Part shown: positions 16,278 through 25,160 of the stretch, one piece after another
Position numbering within the stretch: the stretch's first letter is position 1
Layout of the letters: every line of letters starts with the position of its first letter
Source: an uncultured Eubacteriales bacterium
GTDB lineage: Bacteria; Bacillota; Clostridia; Oscillospirales; CAG-272
NCBI GenBank assembly: GCA_934467415.1
Contig: CAKSLQ010000001.1
Location: 186,001-250,000, forward strand
Length of the DNA stretch: 64,000 bases
Reading direction: 5' to 3'
Made by a program: the position numbers and the translations under genes
The notes under the pieces: model-generated
What the model was told of the DNA's origin: nothing
Seen by the model: the letters and a program-made list of their open reading frames with translations, nothing else
Database searches by the model: none

Positions 16278-18275
16278 TTACACTCTGCCGAACTGTTTGT
16301 CCAGCGCGTATTTTGTCAGATTGGTCACCACGGGTCTGCCGTGCGGGCAAACCGTGAGGCTCGGCGTGGTCAACACCTTTTCGACGACGAAGCGGACATC
16401 GCTCTCGCTGTCCGCGCGCCCGCCCTTCATCGCCGCCTTGCAGGACGCCTGATACAACGCTCGCTCATAGGCGTCGCGGCGGGCAATCTCGATGTCCCCC
16501 GCACCGTTTGCCAAAAGGTCTGCGGTCACGCTGACAAGATCGGCGGCGGCCGCCGCGTCCAGGGCGGACGGGATCTGCAAGAGCTTGACGCGATGCTCTG
16601 CATCCTCGGTCTCAAAGGCAAAGCCGATCGCGCCGAACTCGGCGCGGTAGTCGCACAGCGCGGTAAAATCGCTCTGCGGCAGCTCCAGCACGATGGGCAC
16701 GAGCAGGATCTGCGGCGTTGGAGCAGCGCCGCGCAGTTTCAGGCGCATGTCCTCAAAGAGGATGCGCTCATGTGCGGCATGCTTGTCGATGACGACCAGT
16801 TTGTTTTCGGTCTCGACGAAAATATAGGTGTTGAACGCGATGCCGACAATCTTGTATTCGGGCAGCGGCAGCGTTTCCGCCGCGATGTCGGGCACAGGGC
16901 TCTCGGAGACGGGCGTCTCCGGGGCGGGCGCGGCAGAACCTGTCTGCCGCACGGCGGGTGCGTCCGCATCGGTCGGTATCGGTTCGCGGCGAGCCGGCGC
17001 ATAGGTCGAGCGAACTGCGCTTTCCGCGCCGAAGCCCTGCGGCGCAAACCGCGGCGCGTCGGCCGCGGTTGGCATAGGTCGAGTCGGCGGCGCAAACGGC
17101 GCGGCTGTGCGTTCCGGCGCGGTACGGCTTGCACCATTGCCGAAGGATATGCCGCCCGTGCGGTCGATGCGCCCCTGCTCCGGCATGGACGCAAGATAGC
17201 TGAACCGATCCATGACCGGCACAAAGGCGGTCGAGGTATGTGTCTCCTGCACCGGGTCACTGCGCAGAACAAGATCGGGTCTGTCCGTATTTTTCTCCAG
17301 CGCACTGCGCACGGCGTAGTAAACCGTATCAAAAATGATCTTCTCGTTGGAGAACTTGACCTCCAGCTTTGCGGGATGGACGTTGACATCCACCGCCGCC
17401 GGATTCACGTCGATGAACAGCACACACGTCGGGAAGCGTTCGGGCGCGATGTAGGAGGAAAACGCCTGCTCGATGGCCGCCATGGCGGTGCGGCTCTTGA
17501 CATATCGGTTGTTGATAAAAAAGTTCTGGAAATTGCGCGTCGGCTTGACATTGTCCGGCGTGCCGATGAAGCCATGCACCTCCACGCCCTCACTGCGGCA
17601 TTTGACCGGCAGCATCCGGCGGGCAAAATCGCGTCCGAGCACCGAATAGATCGCGTTCTCCGGCTTGCCGTCGCCCGCCGTATCCAGCTTGATATTGCCG
17701 TCCGTGATCAGGCGGATGGCGATCCCGGGGTGCGAGAGCGCGATCTTCTCCACCGAGGCGGCGACCGCCGCAGACTCGGTGGCGTCCTTTTTCAGAAACT
17801 TGCGGCGGGCAGGCACGTTGGCAAAGAGCTGCTCCACCGTGATCGTCGTGCCGAGCGGGCAGCCCGCCTCACCGACCGAAACGATCCGGCCGCCGTCGGC
17901 ATAGAGCATCGCGCCGTTTGCCGCACCGGCGGTCTTCGACAGAATGCGCACCTTGGAGACCGAGGCGATCGCGGCGAGCGCCTCACCGCGGAAGCCGAGC
18001 GTGAAAATGGCGGCGAGGTCCTCCGCCGTGGCGATCTTGCTGGTGGCGTGGCGCTTGAGCGCCAACGGCATATCCTCGGGCTCCATGCCGCAGCCGTCGT
18101 CCGAGACGCGCATATAGCTGACACCGCCGTTCTTGATCTCAACGGTGATTTTCTTTGCGCCTGCGTCGATAGAATTTTCCATCAGCTCCTTGATGACGGA
18201 GGCGGGTCTGTCCACGACCTCGCCCGCGGCAATGAGATTGGCCACCTCAAAGCTCAGGACATTGATTTTTCCCAT
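16278..18275 (-). CDS. mutL: DNA mismatch repair protein MutL (endonuclease type)
   Basis: MutL links mismatch recognition by MutS to strand incision. The start is the ATG at 18275, 8 bases after AGGAAG. The N-terminal GHKL ATPase is complete: ELMENSIDAGAK, DDGCGMEPEDM, ATSKI and TLGFRGEALAAI. A long Pro/Ala-rich linker (about residues 340-460) precedes the dimerisation domain. That domain has DKHAAHERILFED near residue 495, matching the DQHA(x)2E(x)4E nuclease motif, and CPHGRP at the end, both diagnostic of the nicking MutL found in bacteria without MutH. At 665 residues it is typical. The gene lies 25 bases downstream of mutS in the same operon. Confidence 0.97.
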   Translation of the reverse strand: MGKINVLSFEVANLIAAGEVVDRPASVIKELMENSIDAGAKKITVEIKNGGVSYMRVSDDGCGMEPEDMPLALKRHATSKIATAEDLAAIFTLGFRGEALAAIASVSKVRILSKTAGAANGAMLYADGGRIVSVGEAGCPLGTTITVEQLFANVPARRKFLKKDATESAAVAASVEKIALSHPGIAIRLITDGNIKLDTAGDGKPENAIYSVLGRDFARRMLPVKCRSEGVEVHGFIGTPDNVKPTRNFQNFFINNRYVKSRTAMAAIEQAFSSYIAPERFPTCVLFIDVNPAAVDVNVHPAKLEVKFSNEKIIFDTVYYAVRSALEKNTDRPDLVLRSDPVQETHTSTAFVPVMDRFSYLASMPEQGRIDRTGGISFGNGASRTAPERTAAPFAPPTRPMPTAADAPRFAPQGFGAESAVRSTYAPARREPIPTDADAPAVRQTGSAAPAPETPVSESPVPDIAAETLPLPEYKIVGIAFNTYIFVETENKLVVIDKHAAHERILFEDMRLKLRGAAPTPQILLVPIVLELPQSDFTALCDYRAEFGAIGFAFETEDAEHRVKLLQIPSALDAAAAADLVSVTADLLANGAGDIEIARRDAYERALYQASCKAAMKGGRADSESDVRFVVEKVLTTPSLTVCPHGRPVVTNLTKYALDKQFGRV

Positions 18276-18300
18276 ACGGCGCACTTCCTTTCGTAAAGTT

Positions 18301-20904
18301 TCAGTTCAGCTTCTTTTTCAGCTCGTAAATCAGATTCATCGCCTCAATGGGCGTAAGCGTGTTGATGTCTGCGGCACGCAGCTTTTCCGCCGCCTCATGC
18401 TCCTCGTCCGACGTCAGCATCGACAGCATGTCGAATGCTGGTTCTTCGGGCTTCTTTTCGGGACGTTCGAGCTTCAGATCGCCGCTCTCGATCGAGTGCA
18501 GGATCTCCTTCGCGCGCTTTATCACCTCGGCGGGTACACCCGCGAGCTTGGCGACCTCGATGCCGTAGCTGTCGTCCGCCGCGCCGCGCACGATCTTGCG
18601 CAGGAATGTGATGTCGTCCCCGCGCTTTTTCGCGGCAATGTTGTAGTTGACCACGCCCTCAAACTCATCCTCCAGCACGGTCAGCTCATGATAGTGCGTG
18701 GCAAACAGCGTCTTGGCGCCGATTTTCTTACCGAGCGTGTATTCCGCCACAGCGCGGGCAATACTCATGCCGTCGTAGGTGCTTGTGCCGCGCCCGATCT
18801 CGTCGTAGACGATCAGGCTCTGCTTGGTCGCATTTTTGAGAATATAGGCGACCTCGTTCATCTCCAGCATGAAGGTGGACTGCCCGGACGCAAGGTCGTC
18901 CGACGCGCCGACGCGCGTGAAAATGCGGTCTACCACCGAAAGAAGCGCGCTGTCGGCCGGGACAAACGAGCCGACCTGCGCCATCAGCGAGATCAGCGCG
19001 ACCTGCCGCATATAGGTGGATTTACCCGCCATATTCGGGCCTGTGATGAGCAGGAGGCGGTTCTTATCCGTGTCCAGCGTCGTATCGTTCGGCACAAAGT
19101 AGGAGTCGGATATGAACTTCTCGACCACGGGATGCCTGCCGTTTTTGATCTCGATGCGTCCGTCGGTGCAGAAATCCGGGCAAACATAGCGGTTCTTGAC
19201 CGCCACCGCCGCAAGGCTGATATAGGTGTCGATGCGCGCAAGATATGCCGCGCTCTCCTGGATGCGCGCGGAATTCTGCGCGAGATATTCGCGGATCTGC
19301 TGAAAGATGCTGTATTCCATCGCGGCCAGTTTGTCCGTCGCGCCGAGAATGGTTGCCTCCAGCTCCTTCAGTTCTTCGGTGATATAGCGCTCACAGTTGG
19401 CAAGCGTCTGCTTGCGTATGTAGGTCTCGGGCACAAGGTCGATCTGAGACTTCGCAACCTCGAGATAATAGCCGAACACACGGTTGTAGCCGACCCGCAT
19501 ATTCTTGATACCTGTCTTCTCTTTTTCGCGCGCCTCGATCTCCTTGACATAGCCGGAGCCGTTCTTCCTGATGGCGCGCAGCTCGTCGATCTGCGCGTTG
19601 TAGCCGTCCTTGATGATGCCGCCCTCGCGGATGGTAAGCGGCGTATCTTCGTCGTTGATCGACTCGGCGAGCAGCTTCCGGATGTCGTCCAGCGTGTCGA
19701 GCGATGCGGCGATCTCGCGAAATTCCGCCGCATCCAGCGCGGCGATCTTGTCTTTCACCTCGGGCAGCACGGAAATGCTGCCGAGGATGCCGAGCATGTC
19801 GCGCGCGTTGGCAGAGCCATAGGAAATGCGCGCCATCAGGCGCTCAAGGTCAAGCACGGCACCGAGCGTGGCGGCCAGTTCTTCACGCGCCGGGAGATCA
19901 TCATACAGCGCGCAGACGGCCGCCTGCCGCCGCGTGATCTCCGGAATGCTGACGAGCGGATGCAGAAGCCAGGTGCGCAGAAGACGCGCGCCCATCGCCG
20001 TCTTGGTGTGATCCATCACCCAGAGGAGCGAGCCTTTTTTGTCCTTTGTCCGCATGGACTCGGTGATCTCCAGATTGCGGTGCGTGTTCATGTCAAACTC
20101 GAGATACTGGCCGTCACTGTAAACGTCCAGCTCCTTGATAAAGGAAATGTCGGTCTTCTGCGTCTCCTTGATATAGTCGAGCAGCGCGCCGACCGCGCAG
20201 ATGCACTCGCGGCTCAGCCGCTCCGTGCCGTATGCGGCAAACTGCGCATGCACGATCTTCGGCGCGTCCGGATTTTCAAAGCGAAAGCCCTGGTCGTACT
20301 CGACAAGCGCCTCGCTGCGCTCTGACAGGAACGCATCGAGCGCCTTTGCGCTTCCCTTTGCAACGTTGATGAGTATTTCGCGCGGCGCGTAGGATGCCAG
20401 TTGGTTCTTCAGGCGGATGTCGCGCTCCGCGCCCGCGCAATCCGTGGCGTAAATGCGCCCCGTCGTGATGTCGGCAAAGCCGACGGCGGCAGAAGCCGCG
20501 CCGAGATATACCGCGGCGAGAAAGTTGTTCTGCTTGTCCGAGAGCAATGCGGTGTCCGTCACCGTACCGGGTGTGACGATCTTGATGACCTCCCGTTTGA
20601 CAAGCCCCTTGGCAAGCGCCGGGTCTTCCATCTGCTCGCAGACGGCGACCTTGTACCCTTTTTCCACGAGACGGCCGATGTAGATGTCCGCCTTGTGAAA
20701 CGGCACGCCGCACATCGGCGCGCGCTCCTCCATGCCGCAGTCTCTGCCGGTCAGCGTCAGCTCCAGCTCGCGCGAGGCCGTATAGGCATCCTCGAAGAAC
20801 ATCTCATAGAAGTCGCCGAGGCGGTACATGAGGATAAAATCCTTGTATTGATCCTTCACTTCAAAGTATTGCTGCATCATCGGGGTATAGCCCACAAAAG
20901 TCAC
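18301..20904 (-). CDS. mutS: DNA mismatch repair protein MutS
   Basis: MutS recognises base mismatches and short loops as a clamp ATPase. The 867-residue sequence has the mismatch-binding GDFYEMFFEDA near residue 30 (Phe-Tyr-Glu wedge), the connector and lever regions, and the ABC-type ATPase with Walker A GPNMAGKSTYMRQ at about 618-630 and the DEIGRGTSTYDG Walker B/signature. A GTG at 20904 is the likely start, since the residues upstream of TPMMQQYFEVKDQY agree in length with homologues, but its ribosome binding site is weak (GGCGAGG abutting), so coupling to the upstream ylbF-type gene, 35 bases away, is likely. The C-terminal helix-turn-helix (AMNLIYELKKKL) is intact. Confidence 0.97.
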   Translation of the reverse strand: MTFVGYTPMMQQYFEVKDQYKDFILMYRLGDFYEMFFEDAYTASRELELTLTGRDCGMEERAPMCGVPFHKADIYIGRLVEKGYKVAVCEQMEDPALAKGLVKREVIKIVTPGTVTDTALLSDKQNNFLAAVYLGAASAAVGFADITTGRIYATDCAGAERDIRLKNQLASYAPREILINVAKGSAKALDAFLSERSEALVEYDQGFRFENPDAPKIVHAQFAAYGTERLSRECICAVGALLDYIKETQKTDISFIKELDVYSDGQYLEFDMNTHRNLEITESMRTKDKKGSLLWVMDHTKTAMGARLLRTWLLHPLVSIPEITRRQAAVCALYDDLPAREELAATLGAVLDLERLMARISYGSANARDMLGILGSISVLPEVKDKIAALDAAEFREIAASLDTLDDIRKLLAESINDEDTPLTIREGGIIKDGYNAQIDELRAIRKNGSGYVKEIEAREKEKTGIKNMRVGYNRVFGYYLEVAKSQIDLVPETYIRKQTLANCERYITEELKELEATILGATDKLAAMEYSIFQQIREYLAQNSARIQESAAYLARIDTYISLAAVAVKNRYVCPDFCTDGRIEIKNGRHPVVEKFISDSYFVPNDTTLDTDKNRLLLITGPNMAGKSTYMRQVALISLMAQVGSFVPADSALLSVVDRIFTRVGASDDLASGQSTFMLEMNEVAYILKNATKQSLIVYDEIGRGTSTYDGMSIARAVAEYTLGKKIGAKTLFATHYHELTVLEDEFEGVVNYNIAAKKRGDDITFLRKIVRGAADDSYGIEVAKLAGVPAEVIKRAKEILHSIESGDLKLERPEKKPEEPAFDMLSMLTSDEEHEAAEKLRAADINTLTPIEAMNLIYELKKKLN

Positions 20905-20939
20905 CTCGCCGTCTCAGAAAAGTCAATGTAAGTCAAATC

Positions 20940-21338
20940 TCAGTGGCAGCCGCCGCAGGAGCCGCAGTTGCCGGTGCAGGCGCTCTGCGGGCGCTCGCCC
21001 GTGATCTGAAAGTTCAGCTCATCGTTGACTTCCTTCATCAGATTGCCGATCTGCTCCTCCGCCTGTACATAGGCCGTGTAGGCGGGATTGTTCACGATCT
21101 CGTTGTAGAGCTCGCCGATGCGCTTCTTGACGGTCTCCATGAAGACTTCGTCCTTCTCATCCTTCTGATATTCCTTGGCGAGCACGGCGTTCTGCGTGTT
21201 GTATTCAAAGATCGCCTGCTGGACGGCTTCATCGTTATCGTAAACGGCCTTTGCCGCATTTGCCGCCTTGACTTCGTCGCTGTCTTTCAGCAGCTTGCCG
21301 AGCGCCTCGGCCATTTTTCTGATTTCTTCTGTCATCAT
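20940..21338 (-). CDS. YlbF/YmcA-family protein with C-terminal Cys cluster
   Basis: A 132-residue, mostly alpha-helical protein of the Com_YlbF family (PF06133). In B. subtilis YlbF and YmcA join YaaT in the Fe-S/FAD-containing Y-complex that steers RNase Y mRNA maturation and thereby competence, biofilm formation and sporulation. The helical core (LLKDSDEVKAANAAKAVYDND through AEEQIGNLMKEVNDELNF) is typical. The tail carries CTGNCGSCGGC (C121, C125, C128, C131), which could hold a metal or Fe-S cluster. Position between miaB and mutS matches ymcB-ymcA-cotE-mutS in B. subtilis, so YmcA-like is the best functional guess. Confidence 0.87.
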   Translation of the reverse strand: MMTEEIRKMAEALGKLLKDSDEVKAANAAKAVYDNDEAVQQAIFEYNTQNAVLAKEYQKDEKDEVFMETVKKRIGELYNEIVNNPAYTAYVQAEEQIGNLMKEVNDELNFQITGERPQSACTGNCGSCGGCH

Positions 21339-21361
21339 TGTTCTATACCTCTTTTATTAAA

Positions 21362-22720
21362 TTATTTTTGTATTTCAATCTCACCGTGCAGGCAGAACGG
21401 CTCTGCGCGGGTGATGCGCACATTGACAAACTGCCCGGTCACATCCGTGTCTGTGCGGAAATGCACGAGCTTGCCCGCCTCGCTGCGCCCGGCGTACACG
21501 GCGGGATCGTTCTTGCTCGCGCCGTCCGCCAGCACGCGCAGGACCTTCCCCACCGCGTCGCAGTTCTTCGCGTAGGAGATCTCGTCCTGCACCGCAAGGA
21601 GACGCTGCATCCGTGCGGATTTAATATCGTCCGGAATCTGATTTTCCATGCGCGCGGCCGGTGTGCCGCTGCGGGGCGAATAGATAAACGAGTAGATCAT
21701 GTCAAAGCGGACGCGGCGCAGAATGTCCAGCGTCTCTTCAAAGTCCTCCTCGGTCTCGCCGGGAAAACCGACGATGATATCGGTGGTCAGCGCGATATCC
21801 GGCATGGCGGCACGCAGCTTCTCCGCGATGGACAGATAATGCGCGCGGTCGTAGTGCCGGTTCATCGCCTTCAGCACCGCGTCGCTGCCGGATTGGAGCG
21901 GCAGATGAAAATGGTGCGCGGCGTTGCGGCTCTTTGCCATGGCCGCGATCAGCTCGTCCGAGACGTCCTTCGGATGACTGGTCATGAAACGCAGGCGAAA
22001 ATCGCCGTCAATGTCCGAAATCTTTTCGATCAGCTCCGCAAAGCTGCACCCGCCCGCAAATGAGTTGACGTTCTGTCCGAGCAGGGTCACGTCCTTCGCG
22101 CCTGCGGCCACCACATCGCGCACTTCCTCAAGCACAAAATGAAAATCGCGGCTGCGCTCTCTGTCGCGCACATAGGGCACGATGCAGTAGGAGCAGAAGT
22201 TGTTGCAGCCGTACATGATGCTGACCCACGCCTTTGTGCTGCCCGTGCGCAGAATCGGTACCCCCTCGCGGATCTCACCCGCCGCCTCTCCGATGTGGAA
22301 GCCGCGGCGGTGCCGGTCGAGCACCTCACAGAGGTATTCGGGGAAGCGATCGAGCACGGACGGCTCAAATGTGAAATCCACATAAGGATAGCTGTTTTTC
22401 AGCTCCTCCACGCGGTGTGCCTGCGCCGTCATGCAGCCGCAGACCGCGATGACGAGTTCCCCGTTTTTCGCTTTGAGATGCTTATACTGCCCGATTGTCG
22501 AGAGCGCCTTCTGCTCGGCGTGTTCGCGGATCGCGCAGGTGTTGACCACGATCAGATCGGCGCTTTTCACATCGTCGGTGACCGTATAGCCCATTTCCGC
22601 CGCCATGCCGCGCAGCTTTTCCGAGTCGGCCTCGTTCTGCTGGCAGCCGAAGGTCACGACCGCGGCGCGGCGCGTGCGCCCCGCGTTCCGCTGCCGGACT
22701 GCCTGTATATACTCGTTCAT
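21362..22720 (-). CDS. miaB: tRNA-2-methylthio-N6-dimethylallyladenosine synthase MiaB
   Basis: MiaB is a radical-SAM methylthiotransferase that converts i6A37 to ms2i6A37 in tRNA. I use the ATG at 22720 (MNEYIQAVRQRN), which AAAGGA precedes by 5 bases. The N-terminal UPF0004 domain has the three auxiliary-cluster cysteines in TFGCQQNEAD, VVNTCAIREHAEQKAL and VCGCMTAQ. The radical-SAM motif is CNNFCSYC near residue 170. PLQSGSDAVLKAMNR and FPGETEEDFEETL are family motifs, and a TRAM domain closes the protein. It is the first gene of the miaB-ylbF-mutS-mutL-tgt operon; miaA is not in the window. Confidence 0.96.
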   Translation of the reverse strand: MNEYIQAVRQRNAGRTRRAAVVTFGCQQNEADSEKLRGMAAEMGYTVTDDVKSADLIVVNTCAIREHAEQKALSTIGQYKHLKAKNGELVIAVCGCMTAQAHRVEELKNSYPYVDFTFEPSVLDRFPEYLCEVLDRHRRGFHIGEAAGEIREGVPILRTGSTKAWVSIMYGCNNFCSYCIVPYVRDRERSRDFHFVLEEVRDVVAAGAKDVTLLGQNVNSFAGGCSFAELIEKISDIDGDFRLRFMTSHPKDVSDELIAAMAKSRNAAHHFHLPLQSGSDAVLKAMNRHYDRAHYLSIAEKLRAAMPDIALTTDIIVGFPGETEEDFEETLDILRRVRFDMIYSFIYSPRSGTPAARMENQIPDDIKSARMQRLLAVQDEISYAKNCDAVGKVLRVLADGASKNDPAVYAGRSEAGKLVHFRTDTDVTGQFVNVRITRAEPFCLHGEIEIQK

Positions 22721-22905
22721 AGGTATCCTTTGCACAAATAAATTCATCATAATATTATAGCAAAGTTTCCGCCGCTTTGCAACAGATATTTTATCTTTCG
22801 TTTTTTAACCTTTTTCGGATTTCGTTGTAAAAACAACAGCATTTTTTGAAAAAACCGTGTATAATAAACATAACAGAATTTAAATGCGAAAAGAGGGATT
22901 TCACC

Positions 22906-24696
22906 ATGTATATTTCGGACACCATCCGCTATGTCGGCGTGAACGACCACGCCGTTGACCTGTTTGAAGGGCAGTATACCGTGCCGCACGGTATGTCCTA
23001 CAACTCCTATGTCATCCTTGATGAAAAGATTGCCGTGATGGACACGGTGGACGCGCACTTCACGCACGAATGGATGGACAACCTGCAAAATCTGCTCGGC
23101 GACCGCAAGCCGGATTATCTCGTCGTACAGCATATGGAGCCGGACCACTCCGCCAACATCGCAAACTTCATGAAGCTGTATACCGACGCCGTAATCGTAT
23201 CCTCGGCGAAGGCATTTGCCATGATGGCACAATTCTTCGGCACGGACTATGCCGACCGCCGCATTGTGGTCGGAGAGGGCGATACGCTCCCGCTCGGCAA
23301 GCACACGCTCGCCTTTGTCACCGCACCCATGGTACACTGGCCCGAGGTCATCATGACCTATGACACCGCCGACAAGGTGCTCTTCTCCGCCGACGGCTTT
23401 GGCAAGTTCGGCGCGCTCGATGCGGACGAGCCCTGGGCGGACGAAGCAAGGCGCTATTATATCGGCATCGTCGGCAAATACGGCGCGCAGGTGCAGAGCG
23501 TGCTGAAAAAGGCGGCGGCGCTTGACCTCGCCGTCATCTGCCCGCTGCACGGCCCCGTGCTTGCCGAAAATCTCGGTTATTATCTCGGTCTGTACAACAC
23601 CTGGTCCTCCTACACGGTCGAGGACGAGGGCGTGGTCATCGCCTACACCTCGGTCTACGGGCACACGAAGAAGGCGGTCGAGCTGCTGTCGGACAAGCTG
23701 CGCACAAGCGGCTGCCCCGCTGTCCGGGTCTACGACCTTGCCCGCTGCGATATGGCGGCTGCCGTGGCAGACGCATTCCGCTACAGCAAGCTCGTGCTGG
23801 CGACCACGACCTACAATGCCGAAATCTTCCCCTTCATGCACACCTTTATCACGCATCTGACGGAGCGCAATTTTCAGGGACGCACGGTCGGCCTGATCGA
23901 AAACGGTTCCTGGGCGCCGCTCGCCGCCAAGATTATGCGTGAGCTGTTTGCCAAGAGCAAGAATATCACCTTCACGGAGACAACGGTCACGATCCGCTCG
24001 GCGCTGAATGAAACCTCTGCGGCACAGCTCGACGCGCTTGCGGGTGAGCTCTGCCGCGAATACATCGCGCAAAGCAGCGAGACCGCAAACAAGAACGATC
24101 TGTCCGCGCTCTTCAAGATCGGCTACGGCCTCTATGTCGTCACCTCGAACGACGGCAAGCGCGACAACGGCCTGATCGTCAACACGGTCACGCAGGTTAC
24201 CAATTCGCCGAACCGTATCGCCGTTGCCATCAACAAGGAAAACTACTCGCACCACGTCATCAAACAGACCGGCATCATGAACATCAACTGCCTGACCGAA
24301 GATGCGCCGTTCTCGGTGTTTGAGACCTTCGGCTTTTCCAGCGGCAGAAATGTGGACAAATTTGCAAACTGCACCCCGCTCCGCGCAGACAACGGCCTTG
24401 TCTTCCTGCCCCGCTATATCAATGCATTCATGTCTCTGCATGTGGAGCAATATGTTGACCTCGGCACGCACGGGCTCTTCATTTGCAGCGTGACGGAGGC
24501 GCGCGTGATCTCCGACGCGCCGTCCATGACCTATACCTACTATCAGGAGCATGTCAAGCCGAAGCCGGAAACCGAGGGCAAAAAAGGCTTTGTCTGCAAG
24601 GTCTGCGGCTATATCTACGAAGGCGATACCCTGCCCGATGACTTTATCTGCCCGCTCTGCAAGCACGGCGCGGCGGATTTTGAAGAAATTACCTGA
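22906..24696 (+). CDS. Flavodiiron protein fused to flavin reductase and rubredoxin domains
   Basis: A 596-residue cytosolic O2/NO-detoxifying protein. The ATG at 22906 follows GAGGG. Residues 1-240 are the diiron beta-lactamase-like domain with ligands H76-x-E78-x-D80-H81, H144, D163 and H215 all present. Residues about 244-395 are flavodoxin-like (YTSVYGHTKKAVELL binds FMN phosphate). Residues about 415-550 form a flavin-reductase-like FMN-binding domain (GLYVVTSNDGKRDNGLIVNTVTQVT). Residues 561-596 are a rubredoxin with C564, C567, C582 and C585. The full electron chain is thus in one polypeptide, suited to an anaerobe facing oxygen or nitric oxide. It appears monocistronic. Confidence 0.93.
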   Translation: MYISDTIRYVGVNDHAVDLFEGQYTVPHGMSYNSYVILDEKIAVMDTVDAHFTHEWMDNLQNLLGDRKPDYLVVQHMEPDHSANIANFMKLYTDAVIVSSAKAFAMMAQFFGTDYADRRIVVGEGDTLPLGKHTLAFVTAPMVHWPEVIMTYDTADKVLFSADGFGKFGALDADEPWADEARRYYIGIVGKYGAQVQSVLKKAAALDLAVICPLHGPVLAENLGYYLGLYNTWSSYTVEDEGVVIAYTSVYGHTKKAVELLSDKLRTSGCPAVRVYDLARCDMAAAVADAFRYSKLVLATTTYNAEIFPFMHTFITHLTERNFQGRTVGLIENGSWAPLAAKIMRELFAKSKNITFTETTVTIRSALNETSAAQLDALAGELCREYIAQSSETANKNDLSALFKIGYGLYVVTSNDGKRDNGLIVNTVTQVTNSPNRIAVAINKENYSHHVIKQTGIMNINCLTEDAPFSVFETFGFSSGRNVDKFANCTPLRADNGLVFLPRYINAFMSLHVEQYVDLGTHGLFICSVTEARVISDAPSMTYTYYQEHVKPKPETEGKKGFVCKVCGYIYEGDTLPDDFICPLCKHGAADFEEIT

Positions 24697-24761
24697 AAGG
24701 CAGAATTAAATCCCGTAAATGTCGCGAGCAGTGAGCGAGACGCGAGCAATCGACATTGCAT

Positions 24762-24787
24762 CAGTCGAAAAACTCGTTTTTCGACTG
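24762..24787 (+). terminator. Stem-loop after the flavodiiron gene
   Basis: A 12-bp perfect inverted repeat (CAGTCGAAAAAC) with a 2-base loop, followed by an A-rich rather than T-rich stretch. It may be a processing hairpin rather than a true terminator; a stronger terminator follows at 24794. Confidence 0.5.
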
Positions 24788-24793
24788 GTTAAA

Positions 24794-24825
24794 AATAAAG
24801 GCGATGCCGCGGCATCGCCTTTATT
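24794..24825. terminator. Bidirectional intrinsic terminator
   Basis: AATAAAGGCGATGCCG and its perfect complement form a 16-bp stem with almost no loop. It lies between the flavodiiron gene and the convergent small gene ending at 24826. Confidence 0.9.
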
Positions 24826-25023
24826 TTATTTCAGATAAGACGAGATGTTCTGCATCGTCTCGCCGACGGCATCGAACGCCTTCGACGCCGATCTTGTCAG
24901 CTTGCGCTTCTTCGGCTTCATCATGCTTTTCGCCGCCATCCCGACCGCCGCGCCGACCATCATGCCCGTGAGCGCCGCGCTTGCCATTGTCGCCGTCTTC
25001 TTTCGGCTCGTGTTCAGATTCAT
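24826..25023 (-). CDS. Small YtxH-like protein
   Basis: A 65-residue protein with a strong GGGAGGG ribosome binding site before its ATG. It consists of a basic N-terminus, one Gly/Ala-rich hydrophobic segment (MASAALTGMMVGAAVGMAAKSMM, about residues 13-35), a Lys/Arg cluster (KPKKRKLTRSASK) and an amphipathic tail. This layout is like YtxH-domain small membrane proteins of Firmicutes. No catalytic residues are present. The function is unknown. It is flanked by a terminator and divergent from the ABC-F gene. Confidence 0.7.
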   Translation of the reverse strand: MNLNTSRKKTATMASAALTGMMVGAAVGMAAKSMMKPKKRKLTRSASKAFDAVGETMQNISSYLK

Positions 25024-25093
25024 ATTTCTTCCCTCCCGTCAGGAATAGTATGTCATGGAAAAGGCAAAATATCAGCGTCAAATTTTTCTGTAT

Positions 25094-25122
25094 TTGACAG
25101 GCGCAGCAGTATGTGGTATGAT
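25094..25122 (+). promoter_or_regulatory. SigmaA-type promoter of the ABC-F gene
   Basis: TTGACA (25094-25099) and TATGAT (25117-25122) with a 17-base spacer; about 38 bases remain to the start codon at 25161. Confidence 0.7.
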
Positions 25123-25160
25123 ATGTATTGATTCTTTTTTCAAAGCAGGGACTTCAAAAA

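Noticed and set aside
18133..20325. A 730-codon plus-strand open frame opposite mutL and mutS
   Set aside because: It is antisense to two confidently identified genes; long shadow frames are expected from GC-rich third positions, and it has no ribosome binding site or recognisable domain.
22747..24666. A 639-codon minus-strand frame
   Set aside because: Antisense to the flavodiiron gene, which has all metal ligands.
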